Shown piece by piece: positions 12,671 through 21,900 of a stretch of 27,038 nucleotides of DNA. Positions within the stretch are counted from its first letter, which is position 1, and each line of letters starts with the position of its first letter. Made by a program: the position numbers and the translations under genes. The notes beneath the pieces are model-generated. The model had not been told where the DNA came from and made no database searches. It saw nothing but the letters and a program-made list of their open reading frames with translations. Where the stretch lies: positions 1 to 27,038 of IMG/VR virus record IMGVR_UViG_3300037557_000671; one strand, given 5' to 3'. The stretch comes from a virus.

Positions 12671-13114
12671 TTATTTAGAGAGTAATTGATCTTCTGTTAT
12701 AATTTTAAATTTCCAATTTTTATATTCACAATATGTGATAGCAGCCTTCCATTTAGCCTCATTAACTCCATATCTTTTCATTTCTAATATATATCTACCA
12801 CTTTTTCTTTTATTCAAACGCGGTTTAGGTGGAACTGTTTGAGATTTAGGTTTTACCTCAATAATAGATGTTTCAAAAGTTCCATCATGTTTTTTTATTT
12901 TAACCCAAAAATCAGGATAATATTTGTGTATTTTTCTATCAAAAGGTGATCTATATGGTATAAATATTTCCTCACTAGACCACTTAACAACGTTTGTATT
13001 AGAATCACAATACACCATGAAACGCCTTTCCCACAAGCTTCTATAAATTATCTTAGTGGGGTTTCCTTTATATTTATCGCGATGTTTTGGTTTATATTTT
13101 CCCTTGTAAGCCAT
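12671..13114 (-). CDS. gp4: gp4-like head completion protein (TnsA nuclease fold)
   Basis: T4 gp4 (also called gp50) completes filled heads before tail joining. The 147-residue protein has the PD-(D/E)xK arrangement of TnsA-like nucleases: E29 in WERRF, PD at 67-68 in YYPDF, and E86-V-K88 in IIEVKPK. WSSEEIFIPYRSPFDRKIH (45-63) matches the segment that precedes the PD in this family. Both ends are basic (KGKYKPKHRDKYKG), suited to DNA contact. It is the first gene of the minus-strand block, with a TATAAATA late box 36 bases upstream. No strong Shine-Dalgarno sequence is visible before the ATG. Confidence 0.82.
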   Translation of the reverse strand: MAYKGKYKPKHRDKYKGNPTKIIYRSLWERRFMVYCDSNTNVVKWSSEEIFIPYRSPFDRKIHKYYPDFWVKIKKHDGTFETSIIEVKPKSQTVPPKPRLNKRKSGRYILEMKRYGVNEAKWKAAITYCEYKNWKFKIITEDQLLSK

Positions 13115-13126
13115 AATAAATATAAT

Positions 13127-13134
13127 GATAAATA
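13127..13134 (+). promoter_or_regulatory. Possible late promoter for the plus-strand baseplate block
   Basis: GATAAATA differs from TATAAATA in one base and lies 35 bases before the gp48 GTG, nearly mirroring the minus-strand box. One mismatch is easily met by chance in AT-rich DNA; position in the only inter-block gap is the main support. Confidence 0.4.
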
Positions 13135-13149
13135 ATTAGATATATAAAC

Positions 13150-13157
13150 TATTTATA
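13150..13157 (-). promoter_or_regulatory. T4-type late promoter for the minus-strand structural block
   Basis: The minus strand reads TATAAATA exactly, the element recognised by the gp55-type late sigma of T4. Transcription would start about 6 bases on, near 13144, with the gp4 ATG at 13114. The box overlaps the region just before the gp48 ribosome site on the other strand. Confidence 0.7.
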
Positions 13158-13168
13158 AGGAGAATTGC

Positions 13169-14044
13169 GTGGCCAATAAGTATGAGACGTACCCGGAAAA
13201 CTTACAAAAAGATGAAGAGGGGCATTGGGTAATGTTTCAATCCTATCCCCAGCTCTTTGCGGAAGACACAGGCGATGCCCAATTTAACATCGTCCTTCCT
13301 ATGGGTGCGCAAGCATTAATTTCAACAGCAGAAGCTGTATATGGGGAACAAGAAGGCCTAGGAACAATTATTACAGAAGCGTCTAAAAAAATTGCGGTTG
13401 GAATAGAAGACTATGTTCAATCCAAGGGCACCGTTGAGGGCCTGATTGGGGCTTTTAAAACGGGTGGAGTAGAGAAGTTGCTCAACTCTGGCGAGGACGT
13501 AGGAGAACATCTGGCGGCAACTTTCCTTGGAAAGTCTGATATGTTGAAAAAAGCATTAGGCGGAGCAAATCTAGCCGTAAACCCTAAAATGTCCTTATTG
13601 TATCAGGGCCCTGGAAAATTTAGAAAATTTGTATTTGAATTTCCTATGATTGCGAAAAGCAAAACTGAATCAAATACAATAAAAACAATCATAAAGCAAT
13701 TTAGAAGTTCAACTTTGCCTGGTTATAAAAAATTCGGTGTTGCGAATGATTTTGCTCCCGCCGGTGGGTCTGGCGGATCTACACGCCAAAAAGGTTCCGG
13801 AACGAACTTTTTTACTTTCCCGAGTACCTGGGATATTAGATTCGGCCATAATGCCATTCAAGGAGGAGGTGAAGAAATTCCATTTAAAATAGCAAGATGT
13901 GTTTGTAATAGTGTTATAGCCAATTACGCCGCAGCCGGTGTTCCATTCTTTTTTAATGACGGCGAACCATTCGAAGTAAAATTAACCGTTTCTTTTACAG
14001 AGACAGTTATTATCACCAGAGACCTAGTTGAGAACGGATATTAA
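13169..14044 (+). CDS. gp48: gp48-like baseplate tail-tube cap
   Basis: T4 gp48 sits on the baseplate hub and starts the tail tube with gp54. This 291-residue protein contains LAVNPKMSLLYQGPGKFRKF followed by VFEFPMIAKSKTESNTIKTI (about residues 137-176), the tube-fold block shared with gp48, and ends with strands LTVSFTETVIITRDLV. The middle region 45-130 is rich in Gly/Ala/Glu. The start is GTG at 13169 with a perfect AAGGAG 6 bases upstream. Its stop overlaps the next start (TAATG). Synteny with gp53 and the hub genes supports the call. Confidence 0.8.
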   Translation: MANKYETYPENLQKDEEGHWVMFQSYPQLFAEDTGDAQFNIVLPMGAQALISTAEAVYGEQEGLGTIITEASKKIAVGIEDYVQSKGTVEGLIGAFKTGGVEKLLNSGEDVGEHLAATFLGKSDMLKKALGGANLAVNPKMSLLYQGPGKFRKFVFEFPMIAKSKTESNTIKTIIKQFRSSTLPGYKKFGVANDFAPAGGSGGSTRQKGSGTNFFTFPSTWDIRFGHNAIQGGGEEIPFKIARCVCNSVIANYAAAGVPFFFNDGEPFEVKLTVSFTETVIITRDLVENGY

Positions 14045-14616
14045 TGTCATATTTTTCATATTTACCAGAAATTCAATATAATATAACCGGAAATAAATAT
14101 AACGAGACAGTTACCGCCAGAGATATATTTATTCGGAATTTGATAAAACAAAATGTACTCGATAAGGGTTTAAATTTTGAAAAACATACCATAGGAGAAG
14201 CAGAGCGGCCTGATACAACATCCTACCTTGTATATGGTGATGTTAAATATGATTGGGTAATATTTTTAACCAATAAAATGATGAATCCCTATTTTGATTG
14301 GCCCCTGAGTTCTCAAGATTTTACAAAAATGATAAAAGGAAAATACGGTTCTGTTGAACGGGCTAAAAAACAAATTTATGAATATAGACAAATTTTACAA
14401 GAAGCAGACTACACGCCAGACCGACAAGTAAAAAATTTAATGGAGGTTATAATAGATAAAGACGCATATAATGCTCTGCCTGCTCCGGAGCGGAAAAGAA
14501 TAACCAAATATGATATTGAATTTAAAAGAAACGAAGCAAATAGGGTGATCAAAATAATTGATCCACAATATGTGGAAGATATTTTAAAAGAAGCACAAAC
14601 TAAAAGATATAGGTAA
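14044..14616 (+). CDS. gp53: gp53-like baseplate wedge protein
   Basis: gp53 links neighbouring baseplate wedges around the hub in T4. The 190-residue protein (T4: 196) shows the family layout: N-terminal YFSYLPEIQYNITGNKY, VTARDIFIRNLI (residues 23-34), then GEAERPDTTSYLVYGDVKYD (about 51-70) followed by WVIFLTNKMMNPYFDWPLSS, and a charged helical C-terminus. The RPD...YGD...W..L.N...DPY pattern is diagnostic. It starts in a one-base overlap with gp48, and the hub gene follows after 5 bases. Confidence 0.87.
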   Translation: MSYFSYLPEIQYNITGNKYNETVTARDIFIRNLIKQNVLDKGLNFEKHTIGEAERPDTTSYLVYGDVKYDWVIFLTNKMMNPYFDWPLSSQDFTKMIKGKYGSVERAKKQIYEYRQILQEADYTPDRQVKNLMEVIIDKDAYNALPAPERKRITKYDIEFKRNEANRVIKIIDPQYVEDILKEAQTKRYR

Positions 14617-14621
14617 TAAAA

Positions 14622-16568
14622 ATGGGCAGCCATCTAAGTCATGAACAAATTACAATAGTCGAAAAGGTACCTCAATGTGTTTCCCCAATTGGCCCGGAAA
14701 CTCCCAACGCGGAAGATAGGGAAAGAAGTCAAGAGCAACCAGGCGCATATTTAATGAGCAAGTGTGATTTGTTGTCACCGAATGTGGACAAGGAAATAAA
14801 TATTATACCAATGATTGATACGGTAACTATACATGAAGATATTTCTAAACCTTATCTATATTGTGATATTTCGATAAGAGATGCTCGTGGGCTCAGAGAA
14901 CAAGTTCCGATTGTAGGTGAAGAATTTATTTCTTTAGAAGTTGCAACAAAAACTTTTTCACCACCTACGGGCACCGGCGCTAATCCTCTCGATAATATTG
15001 TCAAAAAGGTTTTCAGAGTATATGAAGTATCTCCTATAGTTAATTCTTCGGAAAGGATGAAATTATATGTTCTTCATTGTATTTCAATAGAAGCTATTGT
15101 TAGTGAAAAAAAGAAAATAAGTAAAGGGTACCAAGATACAAAAATAGAATGGGTTGTTAAGGATATTTACGAAAATTATATCGCAAAGCCAATGGATAAT
15201 TTCTATAGATCATTTAAGTTAGATACTGATCCTAAGCGGCTTATAATTGAACCAACAGAAGATATATATAATTTTTGTTTTCCTTTTAAAAGCCCATTTG
15301 ATATTATTAAAGATTTGGCGGAAAAAGCAACTGTTGCACCAGAAATAGATATGAGAAATATTTCCGCGTTAGAAGGGCCAGAGTCTGGAGTCGACGAGGA
15401 AGAAAATCTACCAGCAACCGGTGCTTTATACATGTTTTACGAAACTTTATCGCATTTTAAGTTTGAGAGCTTAGAAACTAGTTTTAAAAGGAAACCCAAA
15501 CGACATTTTGTATCAAAAATAGATTCTGTGCTAGACCCGAAAGATAATTTTCTCGGTCGCGGCCAGGCCGGAATGGCATTTAATAATACAGAAGAAGTTA
15601 GTATCGATAGTCTTTTTAATGTTATTGATAATATGAAAGAAGGAATGTATGCCTCTAAATTAATAACTCATGATATGGTTCGAATGAGATATAATATGTT
15701 AGGATACAGATATATTGAGAAAAAAGATGATCGGCAAGATATAGAACAATCAGCCATGGCAAGTGGATTTCCTTCCGCAGATTTGTCAATCACAAAGATA
15801 CCGGATTTAACCCGACAACTCGGAGTGGGTAAGCTTTGTTCATATAATCATGATTGCTTACTTGATGATGACGGTGGAGAAGGTTCTCGTATAAAATTTA
15901 CGGGAACAAATATGAATCATGGATATTTTTTGGGTTCAAATAGAAAAGGCCCGGGTGGTGCCGGCGCAGAGCCAGGTATTAATGAAGCGAATAAAGAACA
16001 AAGAATTCAAAAAAGAGATTCTCAATTTCAACAACTTGATAATATAAAAATAACTCTTAAAATAAATGGGGATTCGTCTTTAAGAGTTGGAGATATTATT
16101 TATTATCATGCACCATCACAGGTAGACGATAAATATCATTCCCAAGGAGAAGATCCTTTTTTAAGTGGTAAATATATTATGACAAAAATAAAACATGTAT
16201 TTACGATGGAGAGATATTACCAGGAAGTACAAATTAGAAAAGATTCCTTAGAGAATTGGCTACCAGGTACCGATCCCAATTTACTTACAGGGGCTGAAGA
16301 TTTGAGCGGCAGGAGCAGCGGAGAGGGAGTTTCTGATGAAGCAGCCGCGATTGTTCAAACTGCAATTTCTCCAGAGGGAAGAATTACAGGAGCTCTTTCT
16401 GGTGCAGCCACAAATATTAACTCCGGAGAAGGTAGTGTAACTGCGCCGGCGCCGGTTTATAGGGATATGGCTGGTAATGCTATTGATCCGTATGTAGCCG
16501 GCACGCCCAGCGCAGACCTGTATGGCGAAGATGGGAAACCCATTGGTTCTTATACTACGGGTAACTAA
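14622..16568 (+). CDS. Baseplate hub protein, gp27-like position
   Basis: The 648-residue protein lies directly before gp5, where the hub partner of the spike is expected (T4 gp27, 391 residues). Residues 60-130 read as a hub-type beta domain (IIPMIDTVTIHEDISKPYLY, then CDISIRDARGL). Residues 160-230 (WVVKDIYENYIAKPMDNFYR, then FPFKSPFDIIKDLAEKA) resemble the second tube-like domain of gp27/gpD-type hubs. Residues 480-560 contain ITLKINGDSSLRVGDIIYYH, an OB-like closing region, and YIMTKIKHVFTMERYYQEVQ typical of hub C-termini. The last 85 residues are low-complexity Gly/Ser/Ala. AGG lies 8 bases before the ATG. It is longer than T4 gp27, so extra domains are present. Confidence 0.72.
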   Translation: MGSHLSHEQITIVEKVPQCVSPIGPETPNAEDRERSQEQPGAYLMSKCDLLSPNVDKEINIIPMIDTVTIHEDISKPYLYCDISIRDARGLREQVPIVGEEFISLEVATKTFSPPTGTGANPLDNIVKKVFRVYEVSPIVNSSERMKLYVLHCISIEAIVSEKKKISKGYQDTKIEWVVKDIYENYIAKPMDNFYRSFKLDTDPKRLIIEPTEDIYNFCFPFKSPFDIIKDLAEKATVAPEIDMRNISALEGPESGVDEEENLPATGALYMFYETLSHFKFESLETSFKRKPKRHFVSKIDSVLDPKDNFLGRGQAGMAFNNTEEVSIDSLFNVIDNMKEGMYASKLITHDMVRMRYNMLGYRYIEKKDDRQDIEQSAMASGFPSADLSITKIPDLTRQLGVGKLCSYNHDCLLDDDGGEGSRIKFTGTNMNHGYFLGSNRKGPGGAGAEPGINEANKEQRIQKRDSQFQQLDNIKITLKINGDSSLRVGDIIYYHAPSQVDDKYHSQGEDPFLSGKYIMTKIKHVFTMERYYQEVQIRKDSLENWLPGTDPNLLTGAEDLSGRSSGEGVSDEAAAIVQTAISPEGRITGALSGAATNINSGEGSVTAPAPVYRDMAGNAIDPYVAGTPSADLYGEDGKPIGSYTTGN

Positions 16569-16608
16569 AGTGAAGATACATACAATGATTAAGATTTAAA
16601 AGGATAAA

Positions 16609-18738
16609 ATGGAACCAGATTTTATGGGAAAAGAGGGCTTTACTTGGGCCGTCGGTGTTGTTGAAAATAGATTTGATCCTTTATTTCTAGGAAGGTGCCG
16701 AGTAAGATGGTTAGGGTGGCACACCAAAGATAAATCGGATCTTCCTACATCGGCTTTGCCTTGGGCCTTTCCCTTAATGCCAATTACTTCTGCTTCTCAA
16801 ACAGGAGTAGGATTTAGTCCAACCGGACCGGTAGAAGGTTCTTGGGTACTAGGATTTTTTAGAGATGGAGAAAATGCTAGTGATCCCATTATGTTAGGAA
16901 CATTAGGAGGCCGGCCGGATAAACCTTGTAATCCGGATGAAGGCTTTAACGACCCAAGAGATTATTTTCCAGAATATTGGCAAGTCGACCCTGCTACTGG
17001 AACCATACAAGAGACGCCTCCAGGTTGGTTTCAAGATGTTCCCCAACATCCCATAGAGGTAAAAATAGACCCGGATAAGCCCAGTGGTTTGGAAATTAAA
17101 ATAGTTGAAAGATCCGATATACCTACTATCTCTGAAGGTCAGCAAGATGAAACCGGTGCGCCAACAAATTTAGTAAAAGCTGAAGGACCGCCGATGGCAA
17201 CAGCGGAACAAATACCAAATTTTGAATATAATTATAATTATCCACTTTTTAGATTTTTGGGTGAACCAACGACTCCTAGATTAGCCAGAGGAGAAGAAGA
17301 TCTGAGTACACACCTTAGTACCACTTTGGACACAAATGCCGACAACGAATTAGTAGCAAAACAAACAGGGGACACTAATTCTATAATTCAAATAAAAGAA
17401 AATTTGAGGTTGCAGCCCGTATTCAGAGCGAAGGCCGTTGGCGACGGGCCACCAACCTTTCGTGAACCGCAATCTCCTTATAAAGCATCTTATCCGTACA
17501 ATCATGTACACCAATCAGAAAGCGGGCATGTTACAGAAATTGATGATACTCCCGGCCGCGAAAGATTGCATTGGTATCACCGCTCTGGTTCATATAGAGA
17601 AATGTGGCCAGCAGGAAAAGTGGTTGATAAAACTAATGAAGATTATTATTCATGTGTTTTAAGAGATTCCTTCGAACAAGTTCATGGTAAAAAAATAACA
17701 ACTGTAAAGCATGGGTATGAATTATGTGTAAATGAATTAGGTGGCAGCGAAGACTATTGGCTACGGGTTAGAGGGCCTGGCGATGTGCATCTGGAAACAG
17801 AGGGAGGCAATGTTGAAGTATATTGTAAGGACGGTATTGCTTTTATCAATGCGCGGAGTATTGAATTTAATGCAAAAAACGAAATGATTTTTAATGCTCC
17901 TTTGTTTTATTCATCGGATTTCCCTCAAGATGAACCGTCTCTTCACGGCGGTCCCCAAGGTCCTCGGGCACCCGATTTTGTTAATGTTGGAACAACAATT
18001 AAAAGAAAAGGTGATATGTTGACGCATATAACAGGAGCGCATGCTGTAACCGCCGGATCAATGATTTCTAGTACTATGGGCGGAATGGGTATTTCTGCAC
18101 AAAGTTGCGTAACAAATATTACTCATGGCAGTGAAGAGGTTATTCAAGGAATGCATATATTAACTGGCAGTGTCATAGGAAAAGGTATTACGGTTCAAAA
18201 TGGAATTATTAATATAAGAAGTGCCGATGCAAAACTTGGTTCCGGAGGGATATTATTACAGGTAAATGAACTTCCTTCAACAACTGCTAAAGGAGCAGAA
18301 AGATCTGCAGGAGGGTATCTTGCTATTGAACCACTAGGAATACGCGATCCTGCATCTTCTGAAGTAACATTGGCTTCCAAATATGCTCCCGTAACAATGA
18401 AAAATTCTTTTGGAGAAATATCTATCCAAGGAAAAACTCAAGGGAGTGTTTTAGTATCTACTACCGGTCCGGGAGGAGAGGCAACGTTACGAACATCACT
18501 GGCTCAAGTAGGAATTGACGGCCAAGGTATAATAACAATTAAAAATGAAGTGGCTTCTTTAAGAAAAATTTTAGATGATTTTTTTACAGAATATTTACAA
18601 CATTCCCATGATCTGGTAGGGGCTACTACTGGAGGTTCTATTCTTCCTGGGGGTCAGGCATTACCGTTTATTCCCGGAAAAGCAGGACAAATGACTGTAC
18701 AGTCTCAAATGGCTCTTAATACTTTATTATCGGATTAA
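16609..18738 (+). CDS. gp5: gp5-like central spike protein lacking the lysozyme domain
   Basis: The 709-residue protein starts with a gp5/VgrG OB-fold: TWAVGVVENRFDPLFLGRCR followed by VRWLGWHTKDKSDLPTSALPW (residues 12-52) and GSWVLGFFRDG (80-90). A proline-rich linker follows (about 110-290). YPYNHVHQSESGHVTEIDDT (from residue 295), then ERLHWYHRSGSY begins the spike, which continues as repeated short strands (about 345-650) forming the trimeric beta-helix. The C-terminus has a helix with LQHSHD. T4 gp5 has a lysozyme domain between OB-fold and beta-helix; no T4L-type EGLRLKIYKDTEG or GIGH pattern is present here. AAGGAT precedes the ATG. Likely host-envelope puncturing without muramidase activity of its own. 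Confidence 0.87.
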   Translation: MEPDFMGKEGFTWAVGVVENRFDPLFLGRCRVRWLGWHTKDKSDLPTSALPWAFPLMPITSASQTGVGFSPTGPVEGSWVLGFFRDGENASDPIMLGTLGGRPDKPCNPDEGFNDPRDYFPEYWQVDPATGTIQETPPGWFQDVPQHPIEVKIDPDKPSGLEIKIVERSDIPTISEGQQDETGAPTNLVKAEGPPMATAEQIPNFEYNYNYPLFRFLGEPTTPRLARGEEDLSTHLSTTLDTNADNELVAKQTGDTNSIIQIKENLRLQPVFRAKAVGDGPPTFREPQSPYKASYPYNHVHQSESGHVTEIDDTPGRERLHWYHRSGSYREMWPAGKVVDKTNEDYYSCVLRDSFEQVHGKKITTVKHGYELCVNELGGSEDYWLRVRGPGDVHLETEGGNVEVYCKDGIAFINARSIEFNAKNEMIFNAPLFYSSDFPQDEPSLHGGPQGPRAPDFVNVGTTIKRKGDMLTHITGAHAVTAGSMISSTMGGMGISAQSCVTNITHGSEEVIQGMHILTGSVIGKGITVQNGIINIRSADAKLGSGGILLQVNELPSTTAKGAERSAGGYLAIEPLGIRDPASSEVTLASKYAPVTMKNSFGEISIQGKTQGSVLVSTTGPGGEATLRTSLAQVGIDGQGIITIKNEVASLRKILDDFFTEYLQHSHDLVGATTGGSILPGGQALPFIPGKAGQMTVQSQMALNTLLSD

Positions 18739-18739
18739 T

Positions 18740-18919
18740 ATGACAAAAAAGAAAAATGATGAATGGGTAAAACCGGAAGTAATCGGAATTCATCCTACAC
18801 TAGTTAAATTGGCTGAAAAAACTAAAAAATTAATAGAATTAGAAAGTCTTTTATTAATTACGGTAAAATCAGAAGTAGAAGCCTATAATGAAAAAGAAGC
18901 GAACAAGGGGAAACAATAA
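18740..18919 (+). CDS. Small hypothetical protein, 59 residues, between gp5 and the large structural gene
   Basis: An ATG at 18740 opens 59 codons to TAA at 18917-18919. The product starts MTKKKNDEWVKPEVIGIHP and continues with a helix (LVKLAEKTKKLIELESLL) and a charged tail, so it is a small soluble helical, possibly coiled-coil, protein. It starts immediately after the gp5 stop and its stop overlaps the next ATG by one base (TAATG), with AAGGGG before that ATG. The packing on both sides supports a real gene. No family is recognised; a baseplate assembly chaperone or minor spike component would fit the place. Confidence 0.7.
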   Translation: MTKKKNDEWVKPEVIGIHPTLVKLAEKTKKLIELESLLLITVKSEVEAYNEKEANKGKQ

Positions 18920-21900
18920 TGGCTGAAACAGATTTACCTTTTGGTGTAACATTAGATACAAGTTTAATAGGAACAACTACTAATGCAGATGGAACTGAAG
19001 CAACCGGAACGCATTTTGGAACTGATTTTGGAGCCGCGGCAGATGAAGATCCGGATCTCTGGAAATCAGCTAATTTAGGAGATTTAGGATTTTTAAAACC
19101 TTTTTTTGAAGCTTCAAAAAAGGGCCTAGAACTTCATAAACAAAACGCGGCATTTATTAAAGAAATATATGAAATAAACAAAGCTCTAATGTTGTCTACT
19201 ATAGATCCTATATTTGCAGCAATTCAAGCGATTCTTGATGAAATTTTAAAATTATTAAAAGATTTACGAGGCCTTGGTTTTTATATGCTTCCGGTTCATG
19301 CCCAGAGTGTTTCTTCAAATGTAGAACGAAATCCTATGACCGGTTCGCTATTTTATGGCGGCAAGACTTGGGTTCAAGCAAAGCGCGTAGGTGGTGATCT
19401 ATATCCGGCTGATATTACTAAGGGAGATAAAGTTGCACTTGATCCAATCTCCGGAGAGATAAATTATGTCGAACAAACAATTTTTAAAGACCTCGATGAT
19501 CCTGAACAAGATGTTGGTGGAGCAATCGACAAGTATTTTGTACAGATGAATAAGTGGACTGGCATGGTGTCACTAACTCCCGGAGGGATTTTACAAACCA
19601 TAGATGATTCTTTTGATGATCAACATGATGCTCCAAAACATATTGTAGCTGCTTCTGCCACCGGTAAAGCTCCGTCATTATCAGATTATCTGCCTGATAC
19701 GGATATTACTGGATTTGATAATTTTATAGATCCATCTTATTATCAATCAGGTAGACCAATTATGTCCAGTTCATCCAAGGTTGGTGGTATTATTTTTATA
19801 CTTGGCATGCCGGATTTTAATAAATTTACAACAATTTTAGAAAGTTTTAATAATTTTATAGATATAAAGGATTTTAGTACTTTATTAGACGATGTTAAAA
19901 AATTATGGGATCCTCAAATGGCATCACATGAAGTATTAGTAAAACATGTTGCCACTGTTATATCGAAAAAAGCGGCCGGTGCTAATGTTTCTGGAGTAGG
20001 CGCTGGTTTTGACGCGTCGGCGGTAACATCTGATGCAACTGCACCTTTCACAAAGGGCGAAACAGCTGTTGGGTCATTTCGTAAACAAAAAGTAGATCAA
20101 CCCAGAAGGATCATGTGTGCGGCTACCGGGGTTGTAGCACGAGTAGCAAATGTTAAGGAATCAAAAAACATGTTGATAGAACATTATGAGCCGCTAGCGG
20201 TTAGGGCCGGGCAGGGCCAGGGTGAAGAGATGACGGAAAGTAGATTGAGGATGAGAAATAAAACCATAAAGAAAAATAAAAATACATTGCCATATCAACA
20301 ACAAATATTAGAAGTAATATATGAAACTCCTGGTGGAGTATTTGAGAGGAATGATATAATATGGGAATGCGTACCCATAAATGAGACGAATATGCCCGGA
20401 ATGTCAAAATCCGGAGAGATAATGGGATTAGCCTCGGAAAAAAAGGCTGCAGAAAGTTCTCCCGTAGGAAAAATGTACGGACAAGTTAAACCTGGAAAAT
20501 GTGTGGCAGGTAGAGTAGTTTCTGCTTTTGATTCAAAAGGGAAAGCAACTCCTCCCAATTGGTATGGTAAAAGTTTAGAACAATTATTTCCACAGTTGGG
20601 GCCGCTACTTAATAAAGTTGAATCAGAGGTAAGAGGGATAAAAGCAACTGTTGCAAATGCTAGAACAACTATAGATCCGATTATAAAATGGCTTGATGAA
20701 AAAATAGATGATGTTATGCTCTTCGCGGCAGATATTGAAAAAATATTAGATTTATTTGCTAATGGTATTCCAGCAGCAGGCATGTACACTCTATACTTAG
20801 AACCAAGAGCTGGGGGCGTAGCTAAATTTAGAGAAAGAATGTTGGCAGCCGGTGGTCCAGATAAGCCCCCGGAAGATTTAAAATTTTGTGCCGGTGTCTG
20901 TTTTTTAGGAGGAGGACCAGACGGAAACCCACTTCTAAAATCCATAGATATGTTATCTTTATTATTGGGTTTAAGGAAAATGACAGAAGAAGAAACTGCT
21001 ACAAATGCTGATATGAAAGTTATAGCTACTCCACCATTTAGCGGAGATACAGTTTATCAGTCTGGAGATGAAATATTTTATAAAGGTTCTAATTATGTAT
21101 GTATTGGCACGAACGTTTCAGGTGAATTACCACTAATTAAAGATCCTATAGTAAACCCGGATACCGGATTAGGTTCCGGTGCTTTAATTCTTAATGCACA
21201 ATATTGGAAAAAATCTGATGCGGCCGTTGGTGCGGACGAAACAGTAGACGTTGGAGATGATAGAACGCCGGCGGCAATCATGTTAGCAAAAAGCACCTGG
21301 TTGAAAACTGCTAAAGCACGATTAGGAGAAATTTTAATTGTATTGATCGGTGAATCCGGCGGTATGAATTTAAGAAAAAAAATAAATCAAGTTTCTCTTT
21401 TTGGGTCTGTAGATGCCGTAACGGAAGTATTTACGGGGGAAAATAAAAATGTTTACATAGAATTAAAACAGTTGAGAGATAGTGATTTAAATGAATTAGA
21501 ATTATTAGTCTTAAGAATTGAAGAATTATTATCAGCAATTGAAATATCCTTAATTCAAGCATCTCCAGATAAAGATGCCGGCAGTGGAAGTTTAAGAACT
21601 AAAGGAAAATCATTATTAATGATAAATGGTGAATTTGTAGATTATGTTGATGATTTTGCTTCTGGTCAACGTAAAATCAGACAGAATACAACAATCACTA
21701 TATTGAATCCTTTACTGGATATGTCTAGTGAAACAAGATCTGTTGAAAAGATATCTAATACAACCGTGGCAATTCTTAATGAACCATTTTCTGTTGATAT
21801 AGATACTGCATTATCTTTTGACGTAGCTTTACGTTATGATCAAACGGCCTCAGAGTATGCAAACGATGAAACAAATAGAGCAAATAATACCCACTATTAC

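Noticed and set aside
20295-20945. 216-residue minus-strand ORF
   Set aside because: It is antisense to the 1193-residue structural gene, which is clearly coding and continuous through this region.
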